Source: Mikania micrantha (taxonomy: Eukaryota > Streptophyta > Magnoliopsida > Asterales > Asteraceae). Taken from it: a DNA stretch of 64,000 nucleotides. The notes beneath the pieces were generated by a model, which saw nothing but the letters and a program-made list of their open reading frames with translations, did not search any database and was not told where the DNA came from. The translations under genes and the position numbers were made by a program. Location of the stretch: NCBI GenBank assembly GCA_009363875.1, contig CM018683.1, positions 46,675,711 through 46,739,710 of the forward strand, read 5' to 3'. Below, in pieces: positions 24,427 to 36,726 of the stretch (position 1 is the first letter of the stretch; every line of letters begins with the position of its first letter).

Positions 24427-25629
24427 AAGATCATGGCTAGAAGACGCGGAGGGAGACGACATGCGGGGGACGTGAGAACATCAGTTTGACCCCAGCTGAA
24501 CTCAACACACGCATCAACTAACGGGTTGAGGAGGCACTTGCTGCATGGAAAACTACCCGTAATCAAAACCAACTGAATCAAGGTGACAAATCTCATTCTA
24601 AATTCACCTCGCAGAATGATCACTCGTTTCTATTACAACACCTTTATCGGATTCTGAATTCGATTCCTTTCATTACATATGACAGGAGCAAACCACAACC
24701 CACCTCTCTGCACATTCAAAATGTTTCTGGACTGCACACCCCACTCGTTCAATGGCACTGAGGGAGCCGTAGGGTTATTACGCTGTATGGAAAAGCTGGA
24801 GTGGGCCTTTGCCATAAGCATCTGCAAGAACGAAGACAGGGTCAAATTTGCTGTTGGAACTCTTGAGTGAGCTGCCCTCACTTGGTGGAATGCAAATGTC
24901 CAAACCTTAGGGCTCGATGCAACCAATGCCCTACCTTGGGAGGAATTTAAGCGAATGATGAACCACGAATACTGCCCTCACGGTGAAGTTCAGAAGCTGG
25001 AAACGGAATTTTGGAACCACAAAATGGTCGGTTCTGAGATCGAGGCATACACTGCTCAATCGTTTGAGCTGGCACACCTGTGCTCGGAGATGGTAACACC
25101 GGCCTACAAGCTTATAGAGAAATACATCGAGGGACTACCCCCTTAAATCCAGGGAATGGTACTTTCTGTTGACCCCATTACCCTACAACTGGATGTGCGA
25201 TTGGCCCACAAGCTCACTGATTTAGCTGTGGCATAAGGACTCTTACCGCCCCGTGGTGCTGTAGCCAAACCGGCCGATAACAAACACAAATGGGATAACA
25301 CCCTAAGCAAACCTTCCACTCTTCAGCCACCATCACAACAACATAATTTTGGATCACCCCAAGCTTACACTCCACCCATCCCAACCACTCAAATCACAGG
25401 AACCTATGCAGGCAAACACCCCAAGTGCAATAAATGAAATTTATACCATGCTTTGGGGCAGTGTCGTTCTTTCTGATGCCAACGATGTGGCAAAGGAGGA
25501 CATATCACCAAGTATTGTAGAGGCGAGCTACTGGCAAAAACCCCACAACCACAACAGCAACAGCACGAAGCACCAAAGGGTTGTTTCGAATGTGGGAAAC
25601 CAGGGCACTTCAAAAAGGACTACCCATAT
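24427..25629 (+). pseudogene. gypsy-3 gag, degenerate
   Basis: It begins MKIMARRRGGRRH (the basic start resembles MPPRR of gypsy-1) and then needs frameshifts. Recognisable Gag blocks: SFNGTEGAVGLLRCMEKLE (24745 on), ALTWWNANVQ, EYCPHGEVQKLETEFWNHK (24967 on) and LIEKYIEGLPP before a stop at 25144. Two zinc knuckles follow: CQRCGKGGHITKYC and CFECGKPGHFKKDY, the last having lost its final Cys. At least five stops or frameshifts are present, so no functional Gag can be made. Confidence 0.85.
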
Positions 25630-26226
25630 ATGAAGAACAACAAAAACGACGGGAAAAACAATGGTCCAAACGTACGAGCCTTCGTGATCGGGGCTAAGGA
25701 GGCCAGAAGGGATCCCAACCTCTCAACAACTACGTATCTCCTAAACAATCATTACGCTTCTGTACTATTTGATACTAGTGCTGAGAGAAGCTTTATATCT
25801 AAGGACTTTAGCGAGATACTTGCCATAATCCCAACCACCTTAGAGGTTGAATATACCGTAGAGTTAGCTGATGGTAAACTGATTGTAACTATGCACGTTT
25901 TGAAGGAATGCACTTTAGAGTTAGCAAACCATAAGTTTAAGATTGACCTCAAGCCAGTCACACTGGGCAGTTTTGATGTCGTAGTGGGCATGGATTGGTT
26001 GTCTGAAAACCAAGCTGAGTTGGTTTGCCACGACAAGGCTGTATGTATACCCCTCCCTAGTGGAGAAACTTTAAACATCAATGGCGAAAGGGGAAACATT
26101 CCTATGAACATCATCTCCTGCATGAAAGCTCACAAATGCCTACGAAAGGGATACACTGCCATACTGGCGCTTATCACTGACAAGACTAAAGAAAAGAAGA
26201 AACTAGAAGACATCCCAGTCATATGA
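25630..26226 (+). pseudogene. gypsy-3 protease segment
   Basis: A 198-codon open stretch with VRAFVIGAKEARRDP, the protease site and VVVGMDWLSENQAELVC. The catalytic triplet is mutated: LFDTSAERSFIS has Asp-Thr-Ser instead of Asp-Thr-Gly. It ends at a stop just before the conserved DYP.VFPEDLP linker to RT. The stretch stays open by chance or through recent decay, and is predicted inactive. Confidence 0.88.
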
Positions 26227-27430
26227 GACTATCCCCATGTATTTCCTGAGGATCTACCATGACAACCACCACCTCGACAAGTAGAGTTTCACGTAGATCT
26301 CGCGCTGGGAAAAACACCTGTCGCACGAGCACCCTATCAACTTGCACATTCGGAGATACATGAATTGTCCAACCAATTCCATGAGTTGCTGGAAAAGGGT
26401 TTCATTAGACCAAGCTTCTCACCGTTGGGAGCTCTTGTCTTCCTCGTGTAGAGGAAGGATGGAAGGTTTCGAATGGGCATCGACTATCGTGAGTTAAACA
26501 AAGTGACAATCAAGATCCAATACCCATTACCTCCCATCGATGATCTGTTCGATCAACTGTAAGGGTCAAGCTTTCCGCACACGGTATGGTCATTACGACT
26601 TTCTGGTCATGCGGTCTTGTGTTGTGAATGCACCTGCAGTATTCATGGACCTCATGAATAGAGTGTGCAAACCCTGCCTTGACAAGTTCATCATTGTTAT
26701 CATTGACGCTATCCTCATCTACTCGAAGACTCAGGAAGAACGTAAAGAGCATATTCAATTGGCTCTTGAAATCTTACGGCAGGTTAAGTTGTATGCTAAA
26801 CACTCCAAGTGCGACTTCTGGATCCGAGAAGTCCAATTTTTGGGACATGTTGTTAATGAACAAGGAATACATGTGGATAAGTCCAAGATAGAGGCCATCA
26901 AGAACTGGGAAGCATCGACGATTCATTGAAGGATTTTCAAAGATAGCCCAACCACTCACAGCTCTCACCCATACAGACAAGAAATATCTCTGGACTGACA
27001 AACAAGAAGCTTCATTCCAGCTTCTCAAGCAGAAGCTCTATAGTGCACCTATCTTGTCTCTTCCTGATGGAACACACGACTTTGTAGTATACTGCAAAGC
27101 TTCGATGCAAGGACTCGGCTGCGTGCTGATGCAACGAGAGAAGGTGATTTCATATGCTTCTCGACAACTGAAGGTCCACTAGAAGAATTACACCACCCAT
27201 GACTTGGAACTTGGAGCCGTGGTATTCGTAGTCAAGATCTGGAGACACTACTTTTATGGTACAAAGTGTACTATCTACACTGACCATATGACCATAAGAG
27301 TCTCCAACACATATTTGAGAAAAAGGAACTGAATATGCGACAACGTCGCTAGCTCGAACTCCTTAATTACTACAAGTGTGCTATCAAGTATCACCCAGGG
27401 AAAGCCAACGTTGTGGCTGCTGCCCTAAGT
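26227..27430 (+). pseudogene. gypsy-3 reverse transcriptase and RNase H, degenerate
   Basis: RT starts with DYPHVFPEDLP, continues through GIDYRELNKVTIK and DDLFDQL, then jumps to AFRTRYGHYDFLVM at about 26570; the intervening block with the first catalytic Asp (KIDLRSGYHQL in relatives) is deleted. The second site reads IIDAILIYS instead of IDD, so a metal-binding Asp is lost as well. Another deletion joins IKNWEAS to EGFSKIAQPL. RNase H has YCKAS where relatives have YCDAS, and several stops. No polymerase activity is possible. Confidence 0.88.
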
Positions 27431-28936
27431 CGGAAGAATACCTCGAAACCCAACAGGGTACGTGCTCTACAACTCACAATCCAGCCCAATCTCCCTGAAC
27501 AGATACGCAGTGCCCAGGTTGAGACATTGAAAGAAGAAAATCTAGTGACCAAATCACTAAGGGGAATGGAGAAGCAACAAGAAGTCAAAGCCGATGGCTT
27601 ACATTATTTAATAGAACGTGTCTGGGTTCGACACCACGGAAACTTGCGAGACCTTGTGATGGACGAGGCTAATAAGTCTCGATGTTCCATTCACCCTGGA
27701 TCTGATAAGATTTATCATGATCTGAAAAACCTTTATTGGTGGCTGAACATGAAAGCCGACATTGCCACCTATGTGAGCAAATGTTTGACTTGTGCCAAAG
27801 TCAAGGTTAGGTACCAGAAACCATATGGATTACTCACACAACCTGAGATCCCCATGTGGAAGTGGGAACAAATCTCTATGAAATTACCCCGTACTCCTAG
27901 TGGACGTGACACAATCTGGGTAATTGTGGATCGACTGACTAAGTCAGCACATTTCCTTGCGATCAAGGAAAACGACAAAATGGAAAAGCTAGCCAGAATC
28001 TACGTTAAGGAAGTAGTTTCTCGTCATGGAGTGCCAATCTTCATCATTTCATATCGAGACGCCACATTTACTTCGAATTTCCGAAAATCATTGCAAAAGT
28101 AGCTTGGTACGCGGTTGGATATGAGTACAGCATACCACCCACAAACTGGTGGCCAGAGCGAACGCACGATACAGACTCTCAAAGAAATGCTATGAGCATG
28201 CGTAGTAGACTTCGACAACAGCTGGGAAACTCACCTACCATTGGTAGAGTTCTTCTGCAACAACAGCTATCATACGAGTATCAAAGCAGCGCCTTTTGTG
28301 GCACTCTATGGCAGGAAATGCCGATCACCCATTTGCTGGTCGGAAGTGGGCGACAGTCAGCTCATAGGCCCGGAACTCGTACCCGGAACGACGGAGAAAA
28401 TCGTACAAATCAGAAACTACATGGCGGCAGCTCATGATCGTCAAAAGAGCTAGCTGACAAACGTTGAAATCCTCTCGAATTTCAGGTAGGAGATAGAGTC
28501 TTTCTAAAAGTTTCGCCATGGAAAGGCGCTATTAGTTTTAGAAAAAGAGGCAAACTGAACCCACGGTATATTGGACCTTATGAGATCCTGAAAAGGATTT
28601 TTCCAGTGGCATACCAATTCAACCTACCGGCCGAACTCGATGGAGTCCACAACGTATTTCATGTCTCGAAACTGAAGAAGTGTTTATAAGATGAGACACT
28701 CGTGATTCCACTGGATATGATCCAGGTGGATGAACAACTACGGTTCGTGGAAGAACCGGTAGAGATCATGGACCGTGAGGTCAAATAACTCAACAAAATT
28801 TCGGATTCCGATTGTTAGAGTCCGATGGAACTCGAAACACGGACCTGAATTCACGTGGGAATGTGAAGATCAGATGATGTTCAAATATCCCCACCTCTTC
28901 AAACAGGCAACGTCGAATGCTGACGACAACGAATAA
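27413..28936 (+). pseudogene. gypsy-3 integrase and chromodomain-like tail
   Basis: A 229-codon open stretch (27413-28102) holds the zinc module (SIHPGSDKIYHD ... CLTCAKVKVRYQ) and the start of the core. The first catalytic Asp is gone because MDFIT has collapsed to MKLPRTPSGRD; the second site reads SYRDATFTS (Asp to Tyr). GGQSERTIQ is present after a stop. The C-terminus with VRVRWNSKHGPEFTWECED is the chromodomain-like module, ending with a stop at about 28936. Frameshifts lie in 28450-28790. Confidence 0.88.
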
Positions 28937-28954
28937 AATTTCGGGGTGAAATTT

Positions 28955-29056
28955 CCTTTCAACAAGGGGATGATGTGACAACCAGAAAAATTTTGTTCCC
29001 AGACACTACAACAACAACCAAATTTCAGGACGAAAGGTTTTTCAACAAGGGGACGA
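28955..29056 (+). repeat. gypsy-3 PPT, with duplicated PPT/LTR-start
   Basis: ttcaacaaggggatgatgtg occurs at 28958-28977 and ttcaacaaggggacgatgtg at 29041-29060; both are followed by gacaacc or gacaccc. The second is the real PPT-LTR junction; the first is an upstream near copy about 83 bp away. Confidence 0.85.
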
Positions 29057-31883
29057 TGTGACACCCGGCAATTTCAGGTAAATTGCAACTCTTACAACTT
29101 AGCATTTTACATTCACACTTGTTGCATTTCATTTAATTAGGTCTAATTAGATGAGTTAAACACAAACAACTGCGAAACGATAGTTCGAGGAACTATCGAA
29201 TCGTACATTGCACATTGGTTGTGGAGACCAAGTGTGACAAACACAAACACAAACACAAACGCCAAACAATAATTCAGTGAATTATTGGATTGTGCATTAC
29301 ATGTTGATTATGATTAATCATGCATGCATACATTTCGTAAAACACAAACACAACTATCACTGATAATTCGAGGAATTATCGAAACACACATGAGTCTCAC
29401 GAACGTTGGTGAAATAAACGAACAAAAAATGAATTTAACAATAATTAAGCTCTATGGGAAGCTAGAATAAGTTGAACAATGACAATTAGTCAAGAAATGA
29501 TGTTCGTAAACGCTAAACAATCAAAAAAACGAGCTTAAACACCAAAATTGGGCCAATTGGGCTCATTCTGCAAGCCAAGTGGTACGCCTGGGATCAATGT
29601 TTGGACCTAGGCGATACGCCAAGCACCAGGCGGTACTCTCGGAGTGCTACTTCCACTTAAGGCGACGCGTGCGGATCAACTAGATGCCATTTGAATTATT
29701 TTAATCCAGGCACTACGCCTGGCCTCAAGCACGCACGCGAGGCTGTACGCCTGGAAGCCGCAAATGCTAAAATCACTTTAACACTTAACTTAGGTTAACC
29801 ATAATCATTTCTATCCTAATCTTTCGGCCAGATCACCTAAATCTCGAGCAAACCAACCCATTTCCTCATCAATTCACTAGAAAACCTCCATTGTTGAGCT
29901 TGGATGCCATTATTGGACCTTTTGGATGGCTTGAAGCATAGAAGGAAGCTTTGAAGCTAGTCTTCATCAACACCATCACTTGAACCTCCTAGGAGAACGT
30001 TCCTAGAAGGTTTTAGAGCTGCCAAACCCCTGTTCCAACTTCATCTCAGTGTTTATAGCTTTGTTAGGTAGTTTTATGAGCTTATCTATAGTTAGATCAT
30101 ACATGCAAGGGGAAAACCCACATGTATGAACATCCACCCACATGTTACTCCATGTGGCTCTTGTGCATGAAATTTGTTGGTGTTCTTGTGTATTTTTGAT
30201 ATAGATCTACTAATTTTAAAACATAGGATTGATGAGATTGAGTTTTGATAGGTTATTGTGTTGATTTTGTAGGACTTGCCATAAAAGGGAACATTTATGT
30301 TGCATGTTGAAGATTTGTGATGATCTAGACATGTTAGACATGTCTAGATGTTGTCAAATGCATATTGAAGTGTTTAGAAACACATTTGGGTATTTGATTT
30401 TGTGAAAAACATGATTTTATAAAACTTACTATATACGTAAACTTTTGTAAATCAAAAGAGGGGTTTTGATGCTTGAACATGTTTCGGTGATTTTTGGTTA
30501 TTGAAATATGTTTAAAAATGATTTTAACATATTTGGAAACTTTGATTTGTGAAAACGGACCTTTAAACGAATACTTACTATTTTAGGAAACTTTATTTGG
30601 GCAAAATGGCATAGATGACAATTTATGGGCAAACAATGTATTTTAAGTATTTACATATGTTTTTACAAACATACTAGATGTATTAGAATTATGAAACGAG
30701 ATTTTATAACCAAACTTTCTTAAAAGGGAAACTTTCCAAAAATGGTAACCTTTACAATTTCATAACACGACATGTGTGAAAGTGTTACGATTAGAGTCTT
30801 TGGATGTATGACGATGTCCTATGTGCGTGTTAAGATTCAATTAGCACATAAGTAAACTAAACACAAGAAACGTGTCACCAACAATTCGTCGAGTCAACAC
30901 CCACTCAGTTGAGCACACCAACACTTGGAGTTGTATGGGATACAACACACCACAGAACACATACATGCAACCTATATGATTATAGGTGATCACTAGAAGG
31001 TTCCTAGCATTCGCGAGTTGCAAACACCACTTAAACCGGAACTGCTCTATCAGGTGAGCTCACGGCCCCTTTTATCTTTTCTACCTTTGGGGGAGAGAAC
31101 ATTGCATGATAAACTGTTTTTGATACAACTAATTTTGATTACGTATGGAGATGATTTATCACTATGTGTATATTTGTGGCACACATCACAAACTCAAAGT
31201 CGTCACTAACTCACCTCAGACCGTTAGTAGCACGGAGCGCCTAGCGTGGTAATCTCGGATTGTACTATTTGGGCCTGACAAGCCCCACCCATCGCGCCTG
31301 GGAGGCCAACCCGACTGGAGGTCGGAATGGGTGTAATATTGACCAACACACTTTGCCGTTGTCTGTGATGGACATGGCGGGAGGCACCACAGTCAGCTTC
31401 GGTACGAACCCACATTTAATATAACTGTATTGACTAGCTATCAATTGATACTGCATTGTAATGATACGTAATCTTGCAAACTTTGTGTTGACCTTTTTAC
31501 TCGCATGTTTTCTCAGGTAACCAAGGCACGCGCACAAGGACTCGAATGGTAGGATGGATTCCATGCGTTAGTTTTAGCTGTATTAGGCCATTTGAGAACA
31601 TTTATCATTTATCTTGTCATGTAATGATAATTACTTAAACCGCTTCCGCAAACTATTACTCTTTATTACTGTGAAAACTATTTTAACTTAAGCTTTCGCA
31701 ACTTATATTTTCAATGTTGTTTTGACATCTTAAACAATTACTTCGCAACTCTGACTTTATAAAACTATTTTGTCCAAGTAATTGGATGAACATATGCAAC
31801 CAGACATGTAGGTCTCGCAGCTGTATAACCGGAGACTGCGATCCTGACAGTTACATCGTGCTCGGGAAGGCCGGGGTGCGACA
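29057..31883 (+). repeat. gypsy-3 3' LTR (2827 bp)
   Basis: Ends tgtgacacccgg and ggtgcgaca. It is colinear with the split 5' LTR with numerous base differences and small indels by eye, so gypsy-3 is clearly older than gypsy-1. A TACGCCTGG motif array is at 29580-29765. The intron acceptor side has lost the ctcaccaac block. Confidence 0.93.
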
Positions 31884-32160
31884 TTACCCAGCTCATGACC
31901 TTGAGCTAGCAGCTGTGGTGTTTGCATTGAAAAAATGGAGACGTTATTTGTATGGAGTCAAGAGTACCATATATACCGACGACAAGAGTTTGAAGTGTTT
32001 CTTCGAATAGAAAGATCATAACATGAGGCAGAGACGATGGCTTGAGCTACTAAAGAATTATGACTATGAAATTTTGTATCACCAGGGAAAGACCAATGTG
32101 GTGGATCATGCTTTAAGTCATAAGACTAAGCATCATGTCCTTAATGGAGATTAAGGCTTC
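31884..32160 (+). pseudogene. gypsy-4 RNase H fragment, right part
   Basis: It continues the frame broken at 9734: YP-AHDLELAAVVFALKKW, then LYGVKSTIYTDDKSL, a stop, MRQRRWLELLKNYD and GKTNVVDHALSHKTK. It contains the RNase H Glu and the third Asp region. The coding signal ends near 32160 and no integrase follows; the next 440 bp is a tandem repeat region. Confidence 0.85.
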
Positions 32161-32242
32161 CACTCTGCCCACACAACGTCAATTCTCCACACTTGTCTTT
32201 TACTCAGGAAATTTAGAGATATAAATGATCAATTATTTGTGA

Positions 32243-32575
32243 CTCGACCTTTGCTAATAGAAGATATAAGTTTTATACATGATTAACAACTATTTGTAAC
32301 TAAGCAACACCATGGTTAACTAGATTGACATCTTGACCTCTACTAGTCTCCCAAATAGAAATTATAAGTTTTAGACATAATTAACAACTAATTGTAACTA
32401 AGAAACACCATTGTTTACCCGAAGGACAGCTTGACCTCTGCTAGTCTCCCAAATATAAGTTATAAGTTTTAGACATAATTAACAACTATTTGTAACTAAG
32501 CAAAACAATGGTTCACCCGAAGGACAACTCGACCTTTGCTAGTCTCCCAAATAGAAGTTATAAGTTTATTATTAT
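32243..32575. repeat. ~98-bp tandem repeat, about 3.5 copies
   Basis: Successive units start gacctttgctaatag, gacctctactagtctcc, gacctctgctagtctcc and gacctttgctagtctcc, each followed by ttataagtttta.acat, attaacaact and tttgtaactaag. Copy lengths are about 89-98 bp, and the last is cut short at about 32575. 32160-32596 otherwise shows no coding potential; 32576-32596 appears to join LTR-D on the far side of the copia element. Confidence 0.88.
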
Positions 32576-32601
32576 AATATGTCTTATTGTCATCACCCAT
32601 G

Positions 32602-33218
32602 TGTAGGACCAATTTGGAGACCAGAAACAATCTGGTTCACCAAGGAATCTGCTCTACAGCCACTAAAATAGTGTGGAATCCTATTCCATGGTTTTCCAAT
32701 CGAAATCCACAGGCCCCGTGGTAATCCGACAATGAAAAGTGAACGTTTGTATCAAGCTCGAACACCACGAGGTGAGAATCGAAGTTGGAGATGCAAGAAC
32801 CGCTCAAAATCCTAAGGGTATGACTCTAGAGTGTTCTAGGAAGAGAGGAGGCTCGAAAAAGTTAGGTTTGAATATGTTTGCAGAAGTATATATAGACTGT
32901 AGTCATTCGGCCGAATGAGTGGCCGAATCACTCACTTGGCGAATGGCTCAGCCGAATGAGCTTGGTCAACTGAATGAGTCATACGGATACCCCAGTCATT
33001 CGCTAGGCGTTCGATCGCTAGAATGACCTCATTCCTAGGGTCAATTGCACGAATAAGTCTATATGATATATATAATCAAAGTCAACTATAGTCAAACACA
33101 TATAAACTTCAATAAACATTAAGAACAATATAGAATAACTGATCTTCATTAATAAGATCAAATTTATACATTAAGATCATACAAAATGCTGAACTAGGGA
33201 CATTTTCGTGTACTAACA
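32602..33218 (-). repeat. Copia 3' LTR (617 bp)
   Basis: Matches 59367-59996 throughout, with many substitutions. A cattcgg/ccgaatg cluster (32905-33050) lies directly upstream, in element orientation, of a TATA box (atatata, about 32890-32897). Confidence 0.92.
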
Positions 33219-33236
33219 TACTCCTCCTTGGACCTA
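33219..33236 (-). other. Copia polypurine tract
   Basis: Minus-strand ggtccaaggaggagta abuts the LTR start TGTTAGTA. Confidence 0.8.
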
Positions 33237-33241
33237 GTTCA

Positions 33242-36200
33242 TTACTTGTCAACATCATTCTTGAAGTATTTGTCGGAAATAGCTTTCCAGTCAGAGCCGG
33301 CATGAATCCCAAACACTACGCAAATCCGGATGACTCTCATGAATTGTAGTGCTTGTTCCATATCTTCAATAGCAAAGATAATCTGACATCTGCACAAAGC
33401 CTTTACATCGTTCTGTGACAGATTAGTCAGCCACATGGGATCAAATATGCGCACCGTGACAGATTACATCGTTGTGCACAAAGCCTTTACATCTTGTCTT
33501 TGCACAACACTATTATAGCCTCTGCAGTTCTCCCATCGTAATGCCACCATCAGAAACTGTCCAAGAAATCCTGAGGCATCTTCCGCAATGGAATCTTCCT
33601 CATGACTTTTGGAGGCAGCGACTTCAGGATGACTTTGTGTCTGCGGGTATCTGTGTTGATCTCTGGCTGATAATATCTTTCTGGCTCCTAAGGCTTGAAA
33701 TTAATCCACCTCTTCCGATACTCATACTGGATCTGACGTGAGAACCAAGCTGACATCCCCGAATCTTCACTATATAGCATCTTCAAACGTGCAAGTTGAT
33801 TGACTTCAAATCCTGGCAAAGTCTTGAAGTCATGGGGGTACCGGAAGTACTATATTCCTCGCTCCCTCTTGACTGCATAGCAGTTCAAGTCTTTAAAGTA
33901 TGCCCAGCTTAAGATTTGACCTTCGGATCTGTATCCGTTGGTCCTGTAAACTTTAGTGTGTGAAGCTTGCATTGAAGCAACGCTTTCCTTCTTCAACTCT
34001 TCAAGACAGTCCAATAAGCTTCTCATTCCTCTTTTCTTTTCTGAATGTCTTCTGCTGAAGACTCACTACCACTAACCCTTTCTTCAACCTTCATATTCAG
34101 CTCCTCTTCAGTGTGTTGACCGAAAATATCAGTGAAGGTAGGCAGTTCATCCTCAACTGAAGTATACTTTATGTCCTCTTGCTTAGTGATATCCTCCAAA
34201 ATAACTTCATCAATGTCATCAAAGGCTTCAGGAGAAGGAATATCAGAGGCAGGAATTGTAGCTTCATCCAAAATCACCTCGTTAGGATTTAACCTGAAGA
34301 GTTCAGCAATCTGCTCCTTAGTCAAACAGTGAATAATCTCTCCTTTCTCCTTATCCTAGCTAACAAAATGTTCGATATTGCCCTGAGTGTCCAAGATCAT
34401 AGTAAGCTTTTCATCCAAAATCCTCCTTACTGACGTTGCTTCAACTTCTTCTTCAGCTTTAGTCTCTTCAATTTGTGGAGGAGGAGGAGGAGGCTTGGCA
34501 CCTTTATCGTGCCTTGTCTTGGTACGTATCTCAGTGGGAGGGGACTGCTGCCCTGATGCACTTGACGAGTTGGTAGACCCACTCCCGGCACTATCATCAT
34601 CATCATCATCTGAATCATCATCTTTATCAGTGTCCTCGTAGTCAATCTTCTACTCATTAGATTCGTCTTCTTCTTCTTCATCTTCTTCTTCATCTTAATC
34701 TGAATCATGGGAGGCAGGCTCAGTGCCCTCGATCCTAGGAGTAGACTCCTTGAGGCTTTCAATTTGCTGTGTTAGTCATAAGTTTTGGCCTCAAGAGCTA
34801 GGATCCTATCATTGAATCAAGAGGCAGTCAGTGCCAACTGGTTATGCTCATCAATATACTTGAGCAGTCTCTCCTCCTGCTCAGCAGATCCAGCCCTCAA
34901 ATCAGCACGCTGGTCAGCAACCTGTAATAGAAGAGCATCTTGCTCGCTGACCCTCTGCGTGAGTTGGGCAATAACTTCATCCTGCTGGTGGTTCCTCTCC
35001 ATCAGCCTTAGAACCAAACTGTTCAGTGTGCTGAGCTGTTCAGTAACTGAAATAGTAGGTGTATATGGATCAGCTCTAGAGATGGAGGAAGATGCTGTAG
35101 TGAAGACATCAATATGAGCACCAGAGGAGGTCAGAGGGGCAATAGTAATACGTGTAGGTATTGCTCGTGACCTGGTCAGTGAAGAAATTGCAACTGTTGC
35201 AGCTGATGTAACAGTGGTTGCTGCAACAGAAGACAGTTTTGACCGCCTCTGTAGGACAAACTTAGTCCTTCTTATCTTGGAAGGAGGGGAAGATGTGGAC
35301 TAGACAGCAGCACCAGGAGAAAGATCAAACTCAGGAATAAATGATGGATCCCTTATCTCCTCCCTATCAATCTCTTGCTCTATATCTCCTATCTCAAGAA
35401 AAACAACTTGAGATCTAAAGCAAGTGGTCACCACCTGTGGCCTAGTGTCTTTAGAATCAGAATCATCTGAGGCATCCTCATCCTCATCCTCATCATCAAC
35501 ATCATCAACATCTTCCATCTACTCATCCTCAGCTGATGTAGTACCACCCATCTCTAGTGGAGTGGAGATGGTGGCCTCAGTGGTAGTAAGGAAATCTAAC
35601 ACAAGTAAATCATCGACATCCACATCCTCATCACTAGCAACAGATGTACTAACTCCAGCACCAGTACCAACATCAGCAACATCACCACCAGCTCCAGAAA
35701 TACCATCATCAGCACCTGCACCACTAACACTCACACCACCAACGCTAACATCTCCACCATCATCACCATCATCTCCATCATCACCACCCGACACTATGAT
35801 GTCCTCTAAATCTGAATCGGAATCATCATGTTTCCATTTCCTTCCACCAGGTGCTATGTACTCAGTATTGTGGAGATGACTAAATAGAGCACGAACTGGA
35901 GGCTTCGTCTCCTTTTCCCGGTATGATAACACTATGTTAAGAGTTATGTCGTTCATGTGCTCTAGCCGAATGATGTCTGAACTGGCCTTCGGTAGAGTAG
36001 GCACTTCTGCATCAAAGATTTGCTGAAGAAATCTTGGGTACATAAGGAACTTCTTGTCACCCTTGAGATAAACATTCTCCTTCAGATGTGTGAATACCAT
36101 CTCTAAGAAGTTGAATGGTAGATTCAGCACCAAAGCCACAAAAGCACCTGTAATGTCTCTCTAAGCTCGTCAAATCCCCCTCGCCTAGAGCCCAGGCAGT

Positions 36201-36629
36201 GAATCAGTTCATGAGCCAAGTACTTGAACTGAGGAGATAAAAAGGCTTTGTTGAGAACTCCAACTTCCAAGTCACCATCGTACTTGCACATCATAAAGTA
36301 TCCTCGAACAAGATAGCGATCAAGTAGAAATGGATGATCAGGTGCATCCTGGAAACCACATATCCTTCGAATATGCTCTGCAGAAACTATAATGTCATGC
36401 CCTCGCACCTTGCCCTAATCACAGGAGGCTCAACCTCACAGTCTATATCTGCTGATCTCCAAAAATCTCGCTGATGTGACAAATAAGGATTATAAACAGT
36501 AGATATGACAGAGAAGATCCTAGAAAGCCTGAAAAATGTGATAATCTCTGTAAAATGCTTGGTGTTCTTGGTGGCAACATCTAGGTGAGCACATATGTTG
36601 TTCTTCGTTAATGCTTTGTAGTCAGCCAT
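33242..36629 (-). pseudogene. Copia third ORF (env-like/unknown), broken
   Basis: About 1100 codons in element orientation with several stops and frameshifts. It starts MADYKALTKNNICAHLD at 36629, one base after a strong splice acceptor (ttgtttttcag). Order: a globular N-terminal third (LSRIFSVISTVY, HDIIVSAEHIRRICGF, YLVRGYFMMCKYDGDLEVG, LAHELIHCLGSRRGGFDE, KFLMYPRFLQQIFDAE); a long Asp/Ser/Gly/Val-rich acidic linker with DDD and EDED runs; a coiled coil (LRLMERNHQQDEVIAQL); a second acidic/Pro part; and a C-terminal block (YFRYPHDFKTLPGFEVNQL, GMSAWFSRQIQYEYRKRW) ending at a stop at 33242, 23 bp before the LTR. I see no clear signal peptide or membrane segment, so 'envelope' is only positional. 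Function unknown. Confidence 0.7.
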
Positions 36630-36726
36630 ACTGAAAAACAAGAGAATCAACATGTCAGTTCAATGAAGTTAATCAATTGATTAAAATTAGAAATTTCACA
36701 CAATTATAAAACTTGTGCAAATGAGA

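Larger units (their letters stand above)
9735..31883 (+). mobile_element. gypsy-3: Ty3/gypsy chromovirus-like element, decayed
   Basis: The element runs from tgtgacacccgg (9735) to ccggggtgcgaca (31883). Flanks are ctacc (9730-9734) and ttacc (31884-31888), a 5-bp target duplication with one mismatch. Without the nested gypsy-1 (10257-21250) and one GCATG copy the element is about 11.1 kb, with LTRs of about 2.83 kb. PBS, upstream ORF, gag, protease, RT, RNase H, integrase, chromodomain-like tail and PPT follow in the Ty3/gypsy order, all on the plus strand. Many stops, frameshifts and a deletion inside RT make it non-autonomous. Confidence 0.9.

Noticed and set aside
34132..35879. Plus-strand Ser-rich ORFs (34132-35879)
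   Set aside because: Antisense shadows of the acidic linker of the copia third ORF on the minus strand.
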